Origin: Nonomuraea roseoviolacea subsp. carminata | GTDB taxonomy: Bacteria > Actinomycetota > Actinomycetes > Streptosporangiales > Streptosporangiaceae | Assembly (NCBI RefSeq): GCF_024172185.1 | Contig: NZ_JAMZEC010000001.1 | Location: 7,539,001 to 7,603,000 of the forward strand | Length of the DNA: 64,000 nucleotides | Direction of reading: 5' to 3' | Shown: positions 34,852 to 43,049 of the stretch, one piece after another | Position numbering within the stretch: the stretch's first letter is position 1 | Layout: the number at the start of each line of letters is the position of its first letter | Notes under the pieces: model-generated | Seen by the model: the letters and a program-made list of their open reading frames with translations, nothing else | Told to the model about the DNA's origin: nothing | Database searches by the model: none | Translations under genes and position numbers: made by a program

Positions 34852-35894
34852 CGCCGCACCTTCCATTCCCCCCGAAGCCGGTGCGCCACGGCGACCGGCG
34901 GGATCAGCACACTGGTGACGGCCATCCGCAGCACCTCGCCCGGTGTGCGCGGTCCCGGCGCGATCCGCGCCCAGGCGAACTCGGCGGTCATCGCCGCCCA
35001 CCCCGCGCCCGCCACGACGGCCGGCCAGGCGAGGGAGCGGCGGGCGGTCAGGGGGGACGCCGCCCGGCGCCCGTCAGCGCGGAGGGGGGTCAGCCGGAAT
35101 GCCGCCCGGCGCTGCTCGGCGCGGCGGCGCGTCAGCAGGGCGGCCAGGCCGAGGCCCGCGGCGGCCAGGCCGAGCGCCGTGGTCGCCGCGTGGCGGCGCA
35201 GCCGCCCGCGCGCCCCGCCGATCGCCTCGCGCCAGCCCGGCCCGTGCAGACGCCGCATCAGCGCGTCGTCGGCGTTGCCCCGCTGGAAGCGCACGCTCGC
35301 CCAGAACCCGTCGTCGCGCACGGGATGGACCGTGACCCGCTCGCCCCACGCCAGCGTGTGCCCCCGGTTGGTCAGCCGCAGCGCGAGGTCGGCGTCCTCC
35401 CGGTAGGCCCGGGGGAAGCGCTCGTCGAACCCGCCGACCCGCTCCAGCGCGGCGCGCCGGTACGCGATGTCGGCGGTGATCCACAGCGCTCCGGCCAGCC
35501 CGGCGGTGTTCCGCTCGGCGTCGGTGGGCCGCCGTCCGTCCGGCAGCGGCACCTCGATGCGGCCCTGGCTGCCCGCCGCCTCGGGCGGCAGCTCGGCCAG
35601 GTCCTTGAGCAGCGCCTCGTACCAGCCGGGCGCGGGCACGACGTCGTCGTCGAGGAACGCGATCCACGGCGTGGCGGCCGCCCGCCAGCCCGCGTTGCGC
35701 GCCGCGGCGGGGCCCCGCCCGCCGGACGTCACGACCCGCACGTTCACGGGCACGTGCGCGGACGTCACCAGGGGCGGCCCGTCGTGCCCGGCCGGCCGGT
35801 CGTCCACGACGATCACCGGCACGTCCGGGCCGAGGGCGGCGAGCGTCGCCCGCAGGCTGGGCCGCCCCACGGTGGGCACCACCACCGTGATCAC
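34848..35894 (-). CDS. Family 2 glycosyltransferase with C-terminal membrane segments
   Basis: 348 residues from the GTG at 35894 (GTGA overlap with the carbamoyltransferase stop). GT-A features: VVVPTVGRPSLRATL, VIVVDDRPAG, GPAAARNAGWRAA and the D-x-D in AFLDDDVVPAPGW, followed by ERVGGFDERFPRAYREDADLALRL. The last third has hydrophobic stretches interrupted by Arg-rich pieces, suggesting membrane association. It probably acts on the cytoplasmic face on a lipid-linked acceptor. Confidence 0.88.
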   Translation of the reverse strand: MITVVVPTVGRPSLRATLAALGPDVPVIVVDDRPAGHDGPPLVTSAHVPVNVRVVTSGGRGPAAARNAGWRAAATPWIAFLDDDVVPAPGWYEALLKDLAELPPEAAGSQGRIEVPLPDGRRPTDAERNTAGLAGALWITADIAYRRAALERVGGFDERFPRAYREDADLALRLTNRGHTLAWGERVTVHPVRDDGFWASVRFQRGNADDALMRRLHGPGWREAIGGARGRLRRHAATTALGLAAAGLGLAALLTRRRAEQRRAAFRLTPLRADGRRAASPLTARRSLAWPAVVAGAGWAAMTAEFAWARIAPGPRTPGEVLRMAVTSVLIPPVAVAHRLRGEWKVRR

Positions 35895-37522
35895 GGAGCG
35901 AACACCTCCCGCCGCCGCACCAGGTACGGCCCGAGCACGAGCACGTCCACCGGTGAGGAGCCGAAGCACTCCAGCGCGTCACGCGGGTCGTCCACCATGG
36001 GCCGCCCGGCCGTGTTCAGGCTCGTGTTGACCACCACCGGCAGCCCGGTGCGGGCCTCGAACGACGACAGCATCCGCGCGAGCAGCGGCTCCGACCGCGG
36101 CGACACCGTCTGGATGCGCGCCGTCCCGTCCACGTGCACCACGGCCGGGATCCGGTCCCGCCACGCCGGGTCGACGTCGTGGACGAACAGCATGTACGGC
36201 GAGGGCACCGGCCCCCGGCCGAACAGGTCGCGGGCCCGCGACTCCAGCACCATCGGCGCGATCGGCCGGAACTGCTCGCGGCCCTTGACGTCGTTCAGCC
36301 GCTCGGTGTTGCGGGCGTGCCCCGGGTGCGCGAGCAGCGAGCGGCGGCCCAGCGCCCGCGGCCCGTACTCCGACCGGCCCTGGAACCACGCCACGATCCG
36401 GTCGGCGGCCAGCTCGGCCGCCACGGCGTCGGCCAGGTCGGCCGGCCGCGTGTACGGCACCCGCGCCACGTCCAGCCAGGCGCCCAGCTCCTCGTCGGTG
36501 AAGCCGCGCCCCAGGTCGGCGCCCGGCATGGGCGCGGCCGGCTCGCCGTACGCCTGGGCCAGGTGCAGGGCGCCGCCCAGCGCGGTGCCCGAGTCGCCCG
36601 CGGCGGGCTGCACCCACACCTCCTCGAACGGCCCCTCGGCCAGCAGGCGGGTGTTGGCGACGCAGTTGAGCGCCACCCCGCCGGCCAGCGCGAGCCGCCG
36701 CTCCCCGGTGCGCTCGTGCAGCCACCGGACCAGCTCCAGCAGCACCTCCTCCAGCCGCGCCTGGACGCTGGCCGCCAGGTCGGCGTGGTCGTCCGTCCAA
36801 GGGGCGCCCTTGGACAGAGCCTTGGCGTAGGAGTTCCAGTCGATCGGCTCGACCCTGAAGCCGCCGTCGTCCGTGGTGTGGATCAGTTCGCGCAGCGACT
36901 CCAGGTGCCGGGGCCGGCCGTAGGAGGCCAGCGCCATGACCTTGTACTCGTCGCTGGAGCGCAGGAAGCCCAGGTGCTGGGTCACGTCCTCGTACATGAG
37001 GCCCAGGGAGTGCGGCAGCTCCTGCGCGGCGAGCACCTCCAGCTCGCCGTCGCGGTAGCGGCCGGCCAGGTGGGAGACGTTCTCGCCCCGGCCGTCGCAC
37101 ACGAGCACCGCGCAGTCGCGGTACGGCGAGGCCAGCCCGGCCGAGGCCGCGTGCGCCACGTGGTGGGGGACGTAGCGCACCTGCGCCGGGTCGAGCCCGG
37201 GCAGTGCCGTGGCCAGGAAGTCGGGCGCGCGCACCGCGTACTTCGTGCGCAGGTCCTCCCAGTCGCCCTCGGGGCGCTGGACGACCAGGGACGGGTCGTA
37301 GGAGTAGGCGACCGCGTCGATGTCCTCGGGGGAGAGGCCTGCCTCCTCCAGGCACCAGGCCGCCGCCTGCTCCGGCAGCTCCCAGGCCGAGAACGCGAGG
37401 GGCCGCTTGCCGTGCTTGCGGCGGCTGAACCGTTCCTCCTCCGCGGCGGCGACGATGCGCCCGTCGGCGACGATCGCCGCGGCGGGGTCGTGAAAGATCG
37501 CGTTGATGCCGAGAAATCTCAT
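35891..37522 (-). CDS. NodU/CmcH-family carbamoyltransferase
   Basis: 543 residues from the ATG at 37522, preceded by GGAGGAG. The N-terminal Kae1/TsaD-like domain begins FLGINAIFHDPAAAIVADG with EEERFSRRKHGKRP, then VPHHVAHAASA (metal-binding histidines) and GGVALNCVANTRL. The C-terminal domain has QGRSEYGPRALGRRSLLAHP and REQFRPIAPMVLE, the signature of O-carbamoyltransferases. It transfers a carbamoyl group from carbamoyl phosphate, via carbamoyl-AMP, to a hydroxyl of a sugar or natural product. As first gene of the operon it predicts a carbamoylated glycan. Confidence 0.93.
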   Translation of the reverse strand: MRFLGINAIFHDPAAAIVADGRIVAAAEEERFSRRKHGKRPLAFSAWELPEQAAAWCLEEAGLSPEDIDAVAYSYDPSLVVQRPEGDWEDLRTKYAVRAPDFLATALPGLDPAQVRYVPHHVAHAASAGLASPYRDCAVLVCDGRGENVSHLAGRYRDGELEVLAAQELPHSLGLMYEDVTQHLGFLRSSDEYKVMALASYGRPRHLESLRELIHTTDDGGFRVEPIDWNSYAKALSKGAPWTDDHADLAASVQARLEEVLLELVRWLHERTGERRLALAGGVALNCVANTRLLAEGPFEEVWVQPAAGDSGTALGGALHLAQAYGEPAAPMPGADLGRGFTDEELGAWLDVARVPYTRPADLADAVAAELAADRIVAWFQGRSEYGPRALGRRSLLAHPGHARNTERLNDVKGREQFRPIAPMVLESRARDLFGRGPVPSPYMLFVHDVDPAWRDRIPAVVHVDGTARIQTVSPRSEPLLARMLSSFEARTGLPVVVNTSLNTAGRPMVDDPRDALECFGSSPVDVLVLGPYLVRRREVFAP

Positions 37523-37694
37523 CGGGCTCCTCCCACCGGATGGAGAATCGCTACCGAGAGAAGCGGCTCTCAAACCTGCACCATTGCTCCGAGGTGCAGA
37601 AATACCTCTCTTGTCCTGCTATTGGTCACTCTCTGTAGTTGTTAGCGGGGCGTCTGGCCGGGTAGCAGACCGACCGGCGCGACGGAGGTGAGAG
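37523..37694. promoter_or_regulatory. Divergent promoter region of the glycan island
   Basis: This 172-bp, relatively AT-rich gap separates the ten-gene minus operon from the plus pair. An inverted repeat CTGCACC/GGTGCAG (37576-37582, 37593-37599; 10-bp spacer) lies in the middle and is a candidate operator. TTGGTC (about 37623) is a possible plus-strand -35. Assignments of -10 boxes are not secure. Confidence 0.45.
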
Positions 37695-38291
37695 GTGTTC
37701 ACACAGCGAGGTCCCGGGGCCGTGCTCTTCGACCGTGACGGGACTCTGATCAAGGACGTTCCGTACAACGGTGACCCCCGCAAGGTGGAGCCGATGCCGG
37801 GGGCGGCCGAGGCGCTGTCCCGGCTGCGGCGCGCCGAGGTCCCGGTGGCCGTGGTGACCAACCAGTCGGGGGTGGCCAAGGGGCTCATCACGCCGGACGA
37901 GATGGGCCAGGTCAACGCCCGGGTGGAGGAGCTGCTCGGCCCGTTCGACGCGTGGGCGATCTGCGTCCACGACGACGGCGACTGCTGCACCTGCCGCAAA
38001 CCCGCGCCCGGCCTGCTCATCAGGGCCGCCGCCGTCCTCGACGTCAGCCCGCGCGACTGCGTGGTCGTCGGCGACATCGGCAGGGACATGGAGGCCGCCC
38101 GCGCGGCGGGCGCGCGCGGCATCCTCGTGCCCACGCCGCTCACCCTTCAGCAGGAGGTCTTGGAGGCGCCCGAGGTCGCCGCCGACCTCACCGAGGTGAC
38201 CGACCGGCTGCTGGCCGGCGTGGAGGGCGGCCCGGTGCCCGCCGGCAGCCACTCGCGCCGCGCCCGGGTGCTCGGCTGGAGCCGCTGGTGA
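37695..38291 (+). CDS. gmhB: HAD phosphatase, GmhB type (heptose 1,7-bisphosphate 7-phosphatase)
   Basis: 198 residues from a GTG after GGAGGTGA. HAD-IIIA motifs: LFDRDGTLIKDVPY (nucleophile and acid Asp), VVTNQSGVAKG, and VVVGDIGRDMEAARAAG. The cysteine-rich HDDGDCCTCRKPAPGLL corresponds to the zinc loop unique to GmhB-like phosphatases. It removes the 7-phosphate of heptose 1,7-bisphosphate between the two HldE reactions. With gmhA and hldE across the divergent promoter, the route to ADP-D-glycero-D-manno-heptose is complete. Confidence 0.9.
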   Translation: MFTQRGPGAVLFDRDGTLIKDVPYNGDPRKVEPMPGAAEALSRLRRAEVPVAVVTNQSGVAKGLITPDEMGQVNARVEELLGPFDAWAICVHDDGDCCTCRKPAPGLLIRAAAVLDVSPRDCVVVGDIGRDMEAARAAGARGILVPTPLTLQQEVLEAPEVAADLTEVTDRLLAGVEGGPVPAGSHSRRARVLGWSRW

Positions 38292-39211
38292 GGATCCTGC
38301 TCTGGCACGTGCACGGCGCGTGGACCAACGCCTTCGTCCGCGGCGGGCACGAGTACGTGCTGCCGCTCGTCCCCGATCGGGGCCCCGACGGCCTCGGCCG
38401 CGCCGACACCTACGACTGGCCCGCCAACGCGCGCGAGGTCCCCTGGGACCGGCTGCGCGACGAACCGCTCGACGTGGTCGTGTACCAGCGGCCCCGCGAC
38501 CTGGAGCTGGCCCGCGAGTGGCTCGGCCGCGACCTGCCCGGCGTCTACGTCGAGCACAACACGCCCGCCGGCGACGTGCCGCGCACCCGCCACCTCCTCG
38601 CCGGCCGCGCCGACGTCACGCTCGTCCACGTCACCCACTTCAACGAGCTGTACTGGGACAACGGCCGCGCGCCCACCCGGGTGGTCGAGCACGGCGTCCC
38701 CGACCCCGGGCACCTCTACACCGGGGAGCTGCCCCGGGCCGGCGTCGTGGTCAACGAGCCGGTGCGCCGCACCCGGGTCGCCGGCACCGACCTGCTGCCC
38801 CGCTTCCACGCCGCCGTGCCGCTCGACGTGTTCGGCATGAAGGTCGCCGGCCTGCCGTACGGGACGTACGAGGACCTCCCGCAGCACCTCATGCACCCCG
38901 AACTGGCCCGCCGGCGCGTCTACCTGCACCCGTACCGGTGGACCTCGCTCGGGCTCGCCCTCATCGAGGCGATGACCCTCGGCATGCCCGTGGTCGCCCT
39001 GGCCGCCACCGAGGCGATCGAGGCGGTCCCGCCGGAGGCCGGCGTGATCTCCACCAAGGTGGACGTGCTGGTCGAGGCGCTACGGGAATTCGCCACCGAC
39101 CCGGAGCGGGCCGCGCAGGCCGGGAAGGCCGCCCGCGCCGCCGCTCTGGCCCGCTACGGGCTGGACCGGTTCCTCGCCGACTGGGACAGGTTGCTGGACG
39201 AAGTGGTGTGA
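38288..39211 (+). CDS. Glycosyltransferase (GT-B type)
   Basis: 307 residues from a GTG overlapping the gmhB stop as GTGA. It starts VRILLWHVHGAWTNAFVRGGHEYVLP and contains VYVEHNTPAGDVPRTRH, THFNELYW and the C-terminal YLHPYRWTSLGLALIEAMTLGMPVVAL, which corresponds to the E-x7-E donor-binding motif of GT4-like enzymes. The short N-terminal domain is unusual. Its pairing with gmhB suggests that it uses a heptose donor. Confidence 0.85.
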   Translation: MRILLWHVHGAWTNAFVRGGHEYVLPLVPDRGPDGLGRADTYDWPANAREVPWDRLRDEPLDVVVYQRPRDLELAREWLGRDLPGVYVEHNTPAGDVPRTRHLLAGRADVTLVHVTHFNELYWDNGRAPTRVVEHGVPDPGHLYTGELPRAGVVVNEPVRRTRVAGTDLLPRFHAAVPLDVFGMKVAGLPYGTYEDLPQHLMHPELARRRVYLHPYRWTSLGLALIEAMTLGMPVVALAATEAIEAVPPEAGVISTKVDVLVEALREFATDPERAAQAGKAARAAALARYGLDRFLADWDRLLDEVV

Positions 39212-39241
39212 CCCGCCAGGAAAGGGGTAGGCGCCGTCGGC

Positions 39242-39526
39242 ATGATGATGCACGACTGGTCGCGCGGGGCCGCCTGCCAGGCCATGGACCCGGAGCTGTT
39301 CTTCCCGATCTCGACGGAAGGCCCGGGCCGTGAGCAGGTGGAGCAGGCCAAGGCCGTATGCCGGGGATGCCCGGTCCGCCAGCCCTGCCTCGACTACGCG
39401 ATCGACACCCGCCAGCTCAACGGCGTCTGGGGCGGCACCGACCCCGAGCAGCGCCGCTCCCTCATCCCGACGGTAGCGCGGCGGCGAGAAACCGTTCCCG
39501 CTCCTCCTCTGCCAGGTGATCGCTGA
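39242..39526 (+). CDS. WhiB-family iron-sulfur regulator
   Basis: 94 residues; three consecutive ATGs are possible starts. Four cluster cysteines are at 12, 40, 43 and 49 (GAACQ, C-x2-C-x5-C), followed by the GVWGG turn (61-65) and a basic tail with RRR. Wbl proteins bind a [4Fe-4S] cluster, pair with the primary sigma factor and control development or redox responses. The last 65 bases overlap the 3' end of the oppositely oriented deformylase gene, an unusual tail-to-tail overlap. Confidence 0.92.
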   Translation: MMMHDWSRGAACQAMDPELFFPISTEGPGREQVEQAKAVCRGCPVRQPCLDYAIDTRQLNGVWGGTDPEQRRSLIPTVARRRETVPAPPLPGDR

Positions 39527-39947
39527 ACAGCACGCCGTCCAGGTGGTCCACCTCGTGCTGCAACACCCTCGCCAGCACGCCCAGCGCCCGGACCGACACC
39601 GGCTTGCCGAACATGTCACGCCCGCGCGCGACCACCATGTAGGAGCGCTCCAGCGGCCACCACACCCCCGGCGCCGACAGGCACGCCTCGTCCGCCGTCA
39701 CGCGGCGCTCCGACAGCTCCAGACGCGGGTTGACCAGATGGCCCGAGCGGCCCTCGTACGCGTAGGCGACCACCCGCAGCGGCACCCCGATCTGCGGCGC
39801 CGCCAGACCCGCGCGCCCGGGCCCGGCCCGCAACGTGGCCGTCAGGGACTTCACGACGGCGCGCAGCTCGCGGTCGAAGTCGCGCACCGGCTGCGCCACC
39901 GAGCGCAGCACCGGGTCGTCGAACAGGCGGATGGGCCGGACCGTCAC
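39462..39947 (-). CDS. def: Peptide deformylase
   Basis: 161 residues. The three PDF motifs are present: GLAAPQIG (47-54), EACLS with Cys89 (the usual EGCLS has Gly in place of Ala) and HEVDH with His131, Glu132, His135. The enzyme removes formyl groups from nascent proteins using Fe2+ or another metal bound by Cys89 and the two histidines. The EACLS variant and short length suggest a secondary copy. It converges on and overlaps whiB. Confidence 0.9.
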   Translation of the reverse strand: MTVRPIRLFDDPVLRSVAQPVRDFDRELRAVVKSLTATLRAGPGRAGLAAPQIGVPLRVVAYAYEGRSGHLVNPRLELSERRVTADEACLSAPGVWWPLERSYMVVARGRDMFGKPVSVRALGVLARVLQHEVDHLDGVLFSDHLAEEERERFLAAALPSG

Positions 39948-40232
39948 CGAACCTCCCCGAAAGGTCGCTTGGTCATCGGGAAGGCTTCCCGCGCCCGCTC
40001 GCGATCAACCCCGGAGGTGCGGCGGATGTGGCATCACGGTGACACCCGCACGTACGCCCCAGAGGCGGTGCTTGTAGCACAGCGGTAACAGAAGGGACCC
40101 AGCGGCGAAACGGCCGGAAAGCACCATGGGGTGCGTGATCTCACTTCTGGTTCACGTGCCTGTGATGCCCGGCCGGGTGCTCGGGGCCCGGCCGGGCCCG
40201 CCGGCGCCCCCGACTCCTCAGGAGGTGCCCGC

Positions 40233-41402
40233 GTGAGCGCGCCGCTCGCCGAGGACCCGTCCCGCGCCCACGAGACGGCCCCCAACGCCCTGTCCGGCTT
40301 CACGGTCGGCGTCACCGCCACCCGCCGGCGCGAGGAGTTCGGCGCGCTGCTCGAACGGCGGGGCGCCCGCGTGGTCAGCGCCCCCGCGATCCGCCTGGTG
40401 CCGCTCGCCGAGGACGCCGACCTGCTGGCCGCCACCCGCCACAGCCTCGAACGGCCCCTCGACGACGTGGTGGTCACCACCGGCGTGGGCTTTCGCGGCT
40501 GGATGGCCGCGGCCGAGGGATGGGGCCTGTCCGGCGAGCTCGCCAGACAGCTCGCCCGCGCCCGCCTGCTCACCCGCGGCCCCAAGGCCAGGGGAGCGGT
40601 GCGCGCCGCCGGCCTGGACGACCACTGGACGCCCGCCAGCGACTCCTGCAAGGAGGTCAAGGAGCACCTGCTCGCCCAGGACCTGCGCGGCCGGCGCATC
40701 GCGGTGCAGCTCCACGGCGAGCCGCTCGCCGACTTCGTCGCCGACCTGCGCGCGGCGGGCGCCGAGGTCATCGAGATCCCCGTCTACCGCTGGCTGCCCT
40801 ACCGCGACCCCTCGCCGCTGCGCCGCCTCATCACCCAGACCATCTCCGGCGCCGTGGACGCCGTGGCCTTCACCAGCGCGCCGGCCGTCCACGCCATGCT
40901 CGCCGCCGCCCGCGCCGAAGGGGCGGAGGAGCCGCTGCTCAACGCGTTCGGCTCCCGGGTCGTCGCCGCCTGCGTCGGCCCCGTGACGGCCGAGCCGCTC
41001 GTCTCCCGCGGCGTCCCCACGCTCCAGCCGGACCGCTCCCGGCTCGGCTCGCTCGCCCGCGCCCTGGCCCGCCACCTGCCCGAGCACGGCGTCACCCGCC
41101 TCGTCGCCGGCGGCCACCACCTGGAGATCCGCGGCCACGCCGTCGTCGTGGACGGCGAGCTGCGTCCCCTGCCGCCCGCCCCGATGGCGGTGCTCAAGCG
41201 GCTGGCCGACAAGCCCGGCCACGTGGTCTCCCGCACGGACCTGCGCACGGTGCTGCCCGGCAGCGTCGCCCGCGACTCGGCCGAGCACGCGGTGGAGATG
41301 GCGATCACCCGGCTCCGGCGCGCCCTCGGGCCCGGCGGCATCGTCGAGACGGTCGTCAAACGCGGCTACCGCCTGGCCTGCTCCCACGAGGCGCACCAGT
41401 GA
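40233..41402 (+). CDS. hemD: Uroporphyrinogen-III synthase fused to a winged-helix DNA-binding domain
   Basis: 389 residues from the GTG at 40233, six bases after a perfect AGGAGGT; an in-frame GTG at 40131 is not needed. Residues 1-270 form a HemD-like bilobed domain (FTVGVTATRRREEFGALLERRG, VVTTGVGFRGW, VDAVAFTSAPAVHAML). The last ~100 residues are an OmpR-type winged helix (GELRPLPPAPMAVLKRLADK, then VVSRTDLRTVL, and IVETVVKRGYRL). Such fusions occur in actinobacteria and are thought to regulate sirohaem or nitrate/nitrite assimilation genes, possibly without enzymatic activity. It overlaps the chelatase gene. Confidence 0.88.
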   Translation: MSAPLAEDPSRAHETAPNALSGFTVGVTATRRREEFGALLERRGARVVSAPAIRLVPLAEDADLLAATRHSLERPLDDVVVTTGVGFRGWMAAAEGWGLSGELARQLARARLLTRGPKARGAVRAAGLDDHWTPASDSCKEVKEHLLAQDLRGRRIAVQLHGEPLADFVADLRAAGAEVIEIPVYRWLPYRDPSPLRRLITQTISGAVDAVAFTSAPAVHAMLAAARAEGAEEPLLNAFGSRVVAACVGPVTAEPLVSRGVPTLQPDRSRLGSLARALARHLPEHGVTRLVAGGHHLEIRGHAVVVDGELRPLPPAPMAVLKRLADKPGHVVSRTDLRTVLPGSVARDSAEHAVEMAITRLRRALGPGGIVETVVKRGYRLACSHEAHQ

Positions 41403-42223
41403 ACGCCCCATCCACGCCGCGCCGCCCCCACCCTCACCGGCACCGCCAACCCCACCGCAACTCCGACCTGAACCCCGGCTCCGACCCGAACCCCAGCCCG
41501 AGCCTCACGCCCGCCGATTCGCGGGGCGGCGCTCCCAGGCTGGTCCTGGCCGCGCACGGGACGCGCAGCGCCGCGGGGGAGCGGACCCTCGCCGAGCTGG
41601 CCGACGTCATCCGCCGGCAGCGGCCCGGACACCGCGTCGACCTGGCCCACCTGGAGATCAGCCGCCCGCTCCTGCGCGACGTGCTCCCGGCCGTGCCCGG
41701 GCCCGTGGTCGTGCTGCCGCTGCTGCTCGCCGGTGGCTACCACGTGCGCGTGGACCTGCCCGCCGTCCTGGCCGCGCACCGGCCCGACGCGCTCATGGCC
41801 GCCCCGCTGGGCCCCCACGGGCTGCTGACCTCCGCCCTGGCCCGCCGGCTCGGCCGCGCGGGGCTGCGCCGTACGGACGCGGTGATCCTCGGCGCGGCGG
41901 GCTCGTCCGACCCGTCGGCGCTGGCCGACGTGCGCGCCGCCGCCCACCGCCTGGCGGTGCGGCTCGGCCGCCCGGTCACGGCGGCGTTCGCCTCGGCCGG
42001 TACGCCCACGCTGGCCGAGGCGCTGGAACGGGTCCGTTCGGGGCCCGCCCGGCGGGTGGCCGTCGCCTCGTACGTGCTGGCGCCCGGCTTCTTCCACGGC
42101 CGCCTCCTGGCCGCGGGCGCCGACCTGGTCACCGACCCGCTGGGCGCGGACCCGGACGTCGCCTCCCTGGTGTGGAACCGCTACGACGAGGCCGCCCTCG
42201 CACCCCGCGCCGCCACCGCCTGA
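41399..42223 (+). CDS. CbiX/SirB-like sirohydrochlorin chelatase
   Basis: 274 residues from a GTG overlapping the previous stop as GTGA. After a 45-residue His/Pro/Asn-rich leader (RRPHPHRHRQPHRNSD), the chelatase core begins LVLAAHGTRSAAGERTLAELA, where the His is the metal/porphyrin ligand. The second half repeats the fold (VILGAAGSSDPSALADVRAAA, then ASYVLAPGFFHGRLL with a second His). It inserts Fe or Co into sirohydrochlorin. Co-translation with the HemD-winged-helix protein supports a sirohaem/nitrite-sulfite reduction context. The His-rich leader may bind metal. Confidence 0.87.
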   Translation: MNAPSTPRRPHPHRHRQPHRNSDLNPGSDPNPSPSLTPADSRGGAPRLVLAAHGTRSAAGERTLAELADVIRRQRPGHRVDLAHLEISRPLLRDVLPAVPGPVVVLPLLLAGGYHVRVDLPAVLAAHRPDALMAAPLGPHGLLTSALARRLGRAGLRRTDAVILGAAGSSDPSALADVRAAAHRLAVRLGRPVTAAFASAGTPTLAEALERVRSGPARRVAVASYVLAPGFFHGRLLAAGADLVTDPLGADPDVASLVWNRYDEAALAPRAATA

Positions 42224-42307
42224 CCCCGCCACCCGTACCCCCGCACCGCGCGGGACGACCGTGCCGGGCGCCTGGACGGCCAGGAGCGGCGCACGAGGGG
42301 CCGAGAC

Positions 42308-42859
42308 TCAGGAAGGCGGCTCCAGGCGGAGCTCGCGGACGATCTCCTCGGCGCTCACCTCGCGCGGCGGCACCAGGTCCGCCCCCACGAACAGCTCGAT
42401 GTAGGCCCGGTGGAAGCATCCCGCGAGCAGCAGCCGCGCGCTCGCCTCCGGGTCCACGCCGGCCGCCACCCGGCCGAGCCGCCGCTCCTCCTCCAGGTAC
42501 GCGGCCAGCGGCGCCACCTCCGCCTCCGGCCCGAACCCGGCGGCGCGCAGGGCCTCGCGGACGCGCACCGTCACGTTCGGCGAGCTGAACGCGGGCAGCG
42601 CCGCCGCCTGCACCTCCAGGTGGTAGTCGAGGCCCGCCCGCGCCACCGGCACGAGATTGCCCGCGACCGTGCCGCTCCCGGCGCGGTGCGTCAGGTCGTG
42701 CAGCACGCTCAGCCAGAACGGCAGCCGGTACTGCAGCAGCGCGAGGAAGTGGTCGACGGAGCCGCCCGGGGGCCCGTCGCGCAGGGAGAGCGCCATCTCC
42801 AGGACGCGTCGCCTGGCGTCCTGGCTTCGCTGGTGCGGGTCTACGTGAGATGTCACCAT
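42308..42859 (-). CDS. TetR-like protein lacking the DNA-binding domain
   Basis: 183 residues from the ATG at 42859. The sequence resembles the C-terminal ligand-binding half of TetR regulators (FLALLQYRLPFWLSVLHDL; FSSPNVTVRVREALRAAGF; ASARLLLAGCFHRAYIELFVG). The ~50-residue helix-turn-helix normally preceding it is absent: only a polar leader (MVTSHVDPHQRSQDARRR) is present, and no upstream HTH was found in any frame. It is either a truncated gene or a stand-alone effector domain. Two copies of a TACGTG-N4-GTCAC element lie at its start. Confidence 0.65.
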   Translation of the reverse strand: MVTSHVDPHQRSQDARRRVLEMALSLRDGPPGGSVDHFLALLQYRLPFWLSVLHDLTHRAGSGTVAGNLVPVARAGLDYHLEVQAAALPAFSSPNVTVRVREALRAAGFGPEAEVAPLAAYLEEERRLGRVAAGVDPEASARLLLAGCFHRAYIELFVGADLVPPREVSAEEIVRELRLEPPS

Positions 42860-42883
42860 GGGGGGCCTTACGTGGGCGGTCAC
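42842..42883. promoter_or_regulatory. Two direct copies of TACGTG-N4-GTCAC
   Basis: The 15-bp pattern occurs at 42842-42856 (within the first codons of the TetR-like gene) and at 42869-42883 (just upstream), offset by 27 bp. Such paired sites at a gene start suggest binding of a dimeric regulator. Confidence 0.5.
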
Positions 42884-43049
42884 GTGGATCGGGGCGGGGT
42901 GACGCCCCTGTGACCGGCGCACGCCCGACTCTCCTGGCTCAGCCTCGTCCAGGCCCGGGCCGGAAGTGGAGCCCGGCTCGCCCTGGCCGTCGTACGGCCC
43001 TGATTATGACCCGAAAGCCGCCCGGGAAGCGCGGCCGTAATGCTGGAAG

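Noticed and set aside
37628..37640. GTTAGCG near the gmhB promoter as a fourth LacI box
   Set aside because: Only the left half-site is present (GTTAGCGGGGC) and the second half does not match, so it is probably chance.
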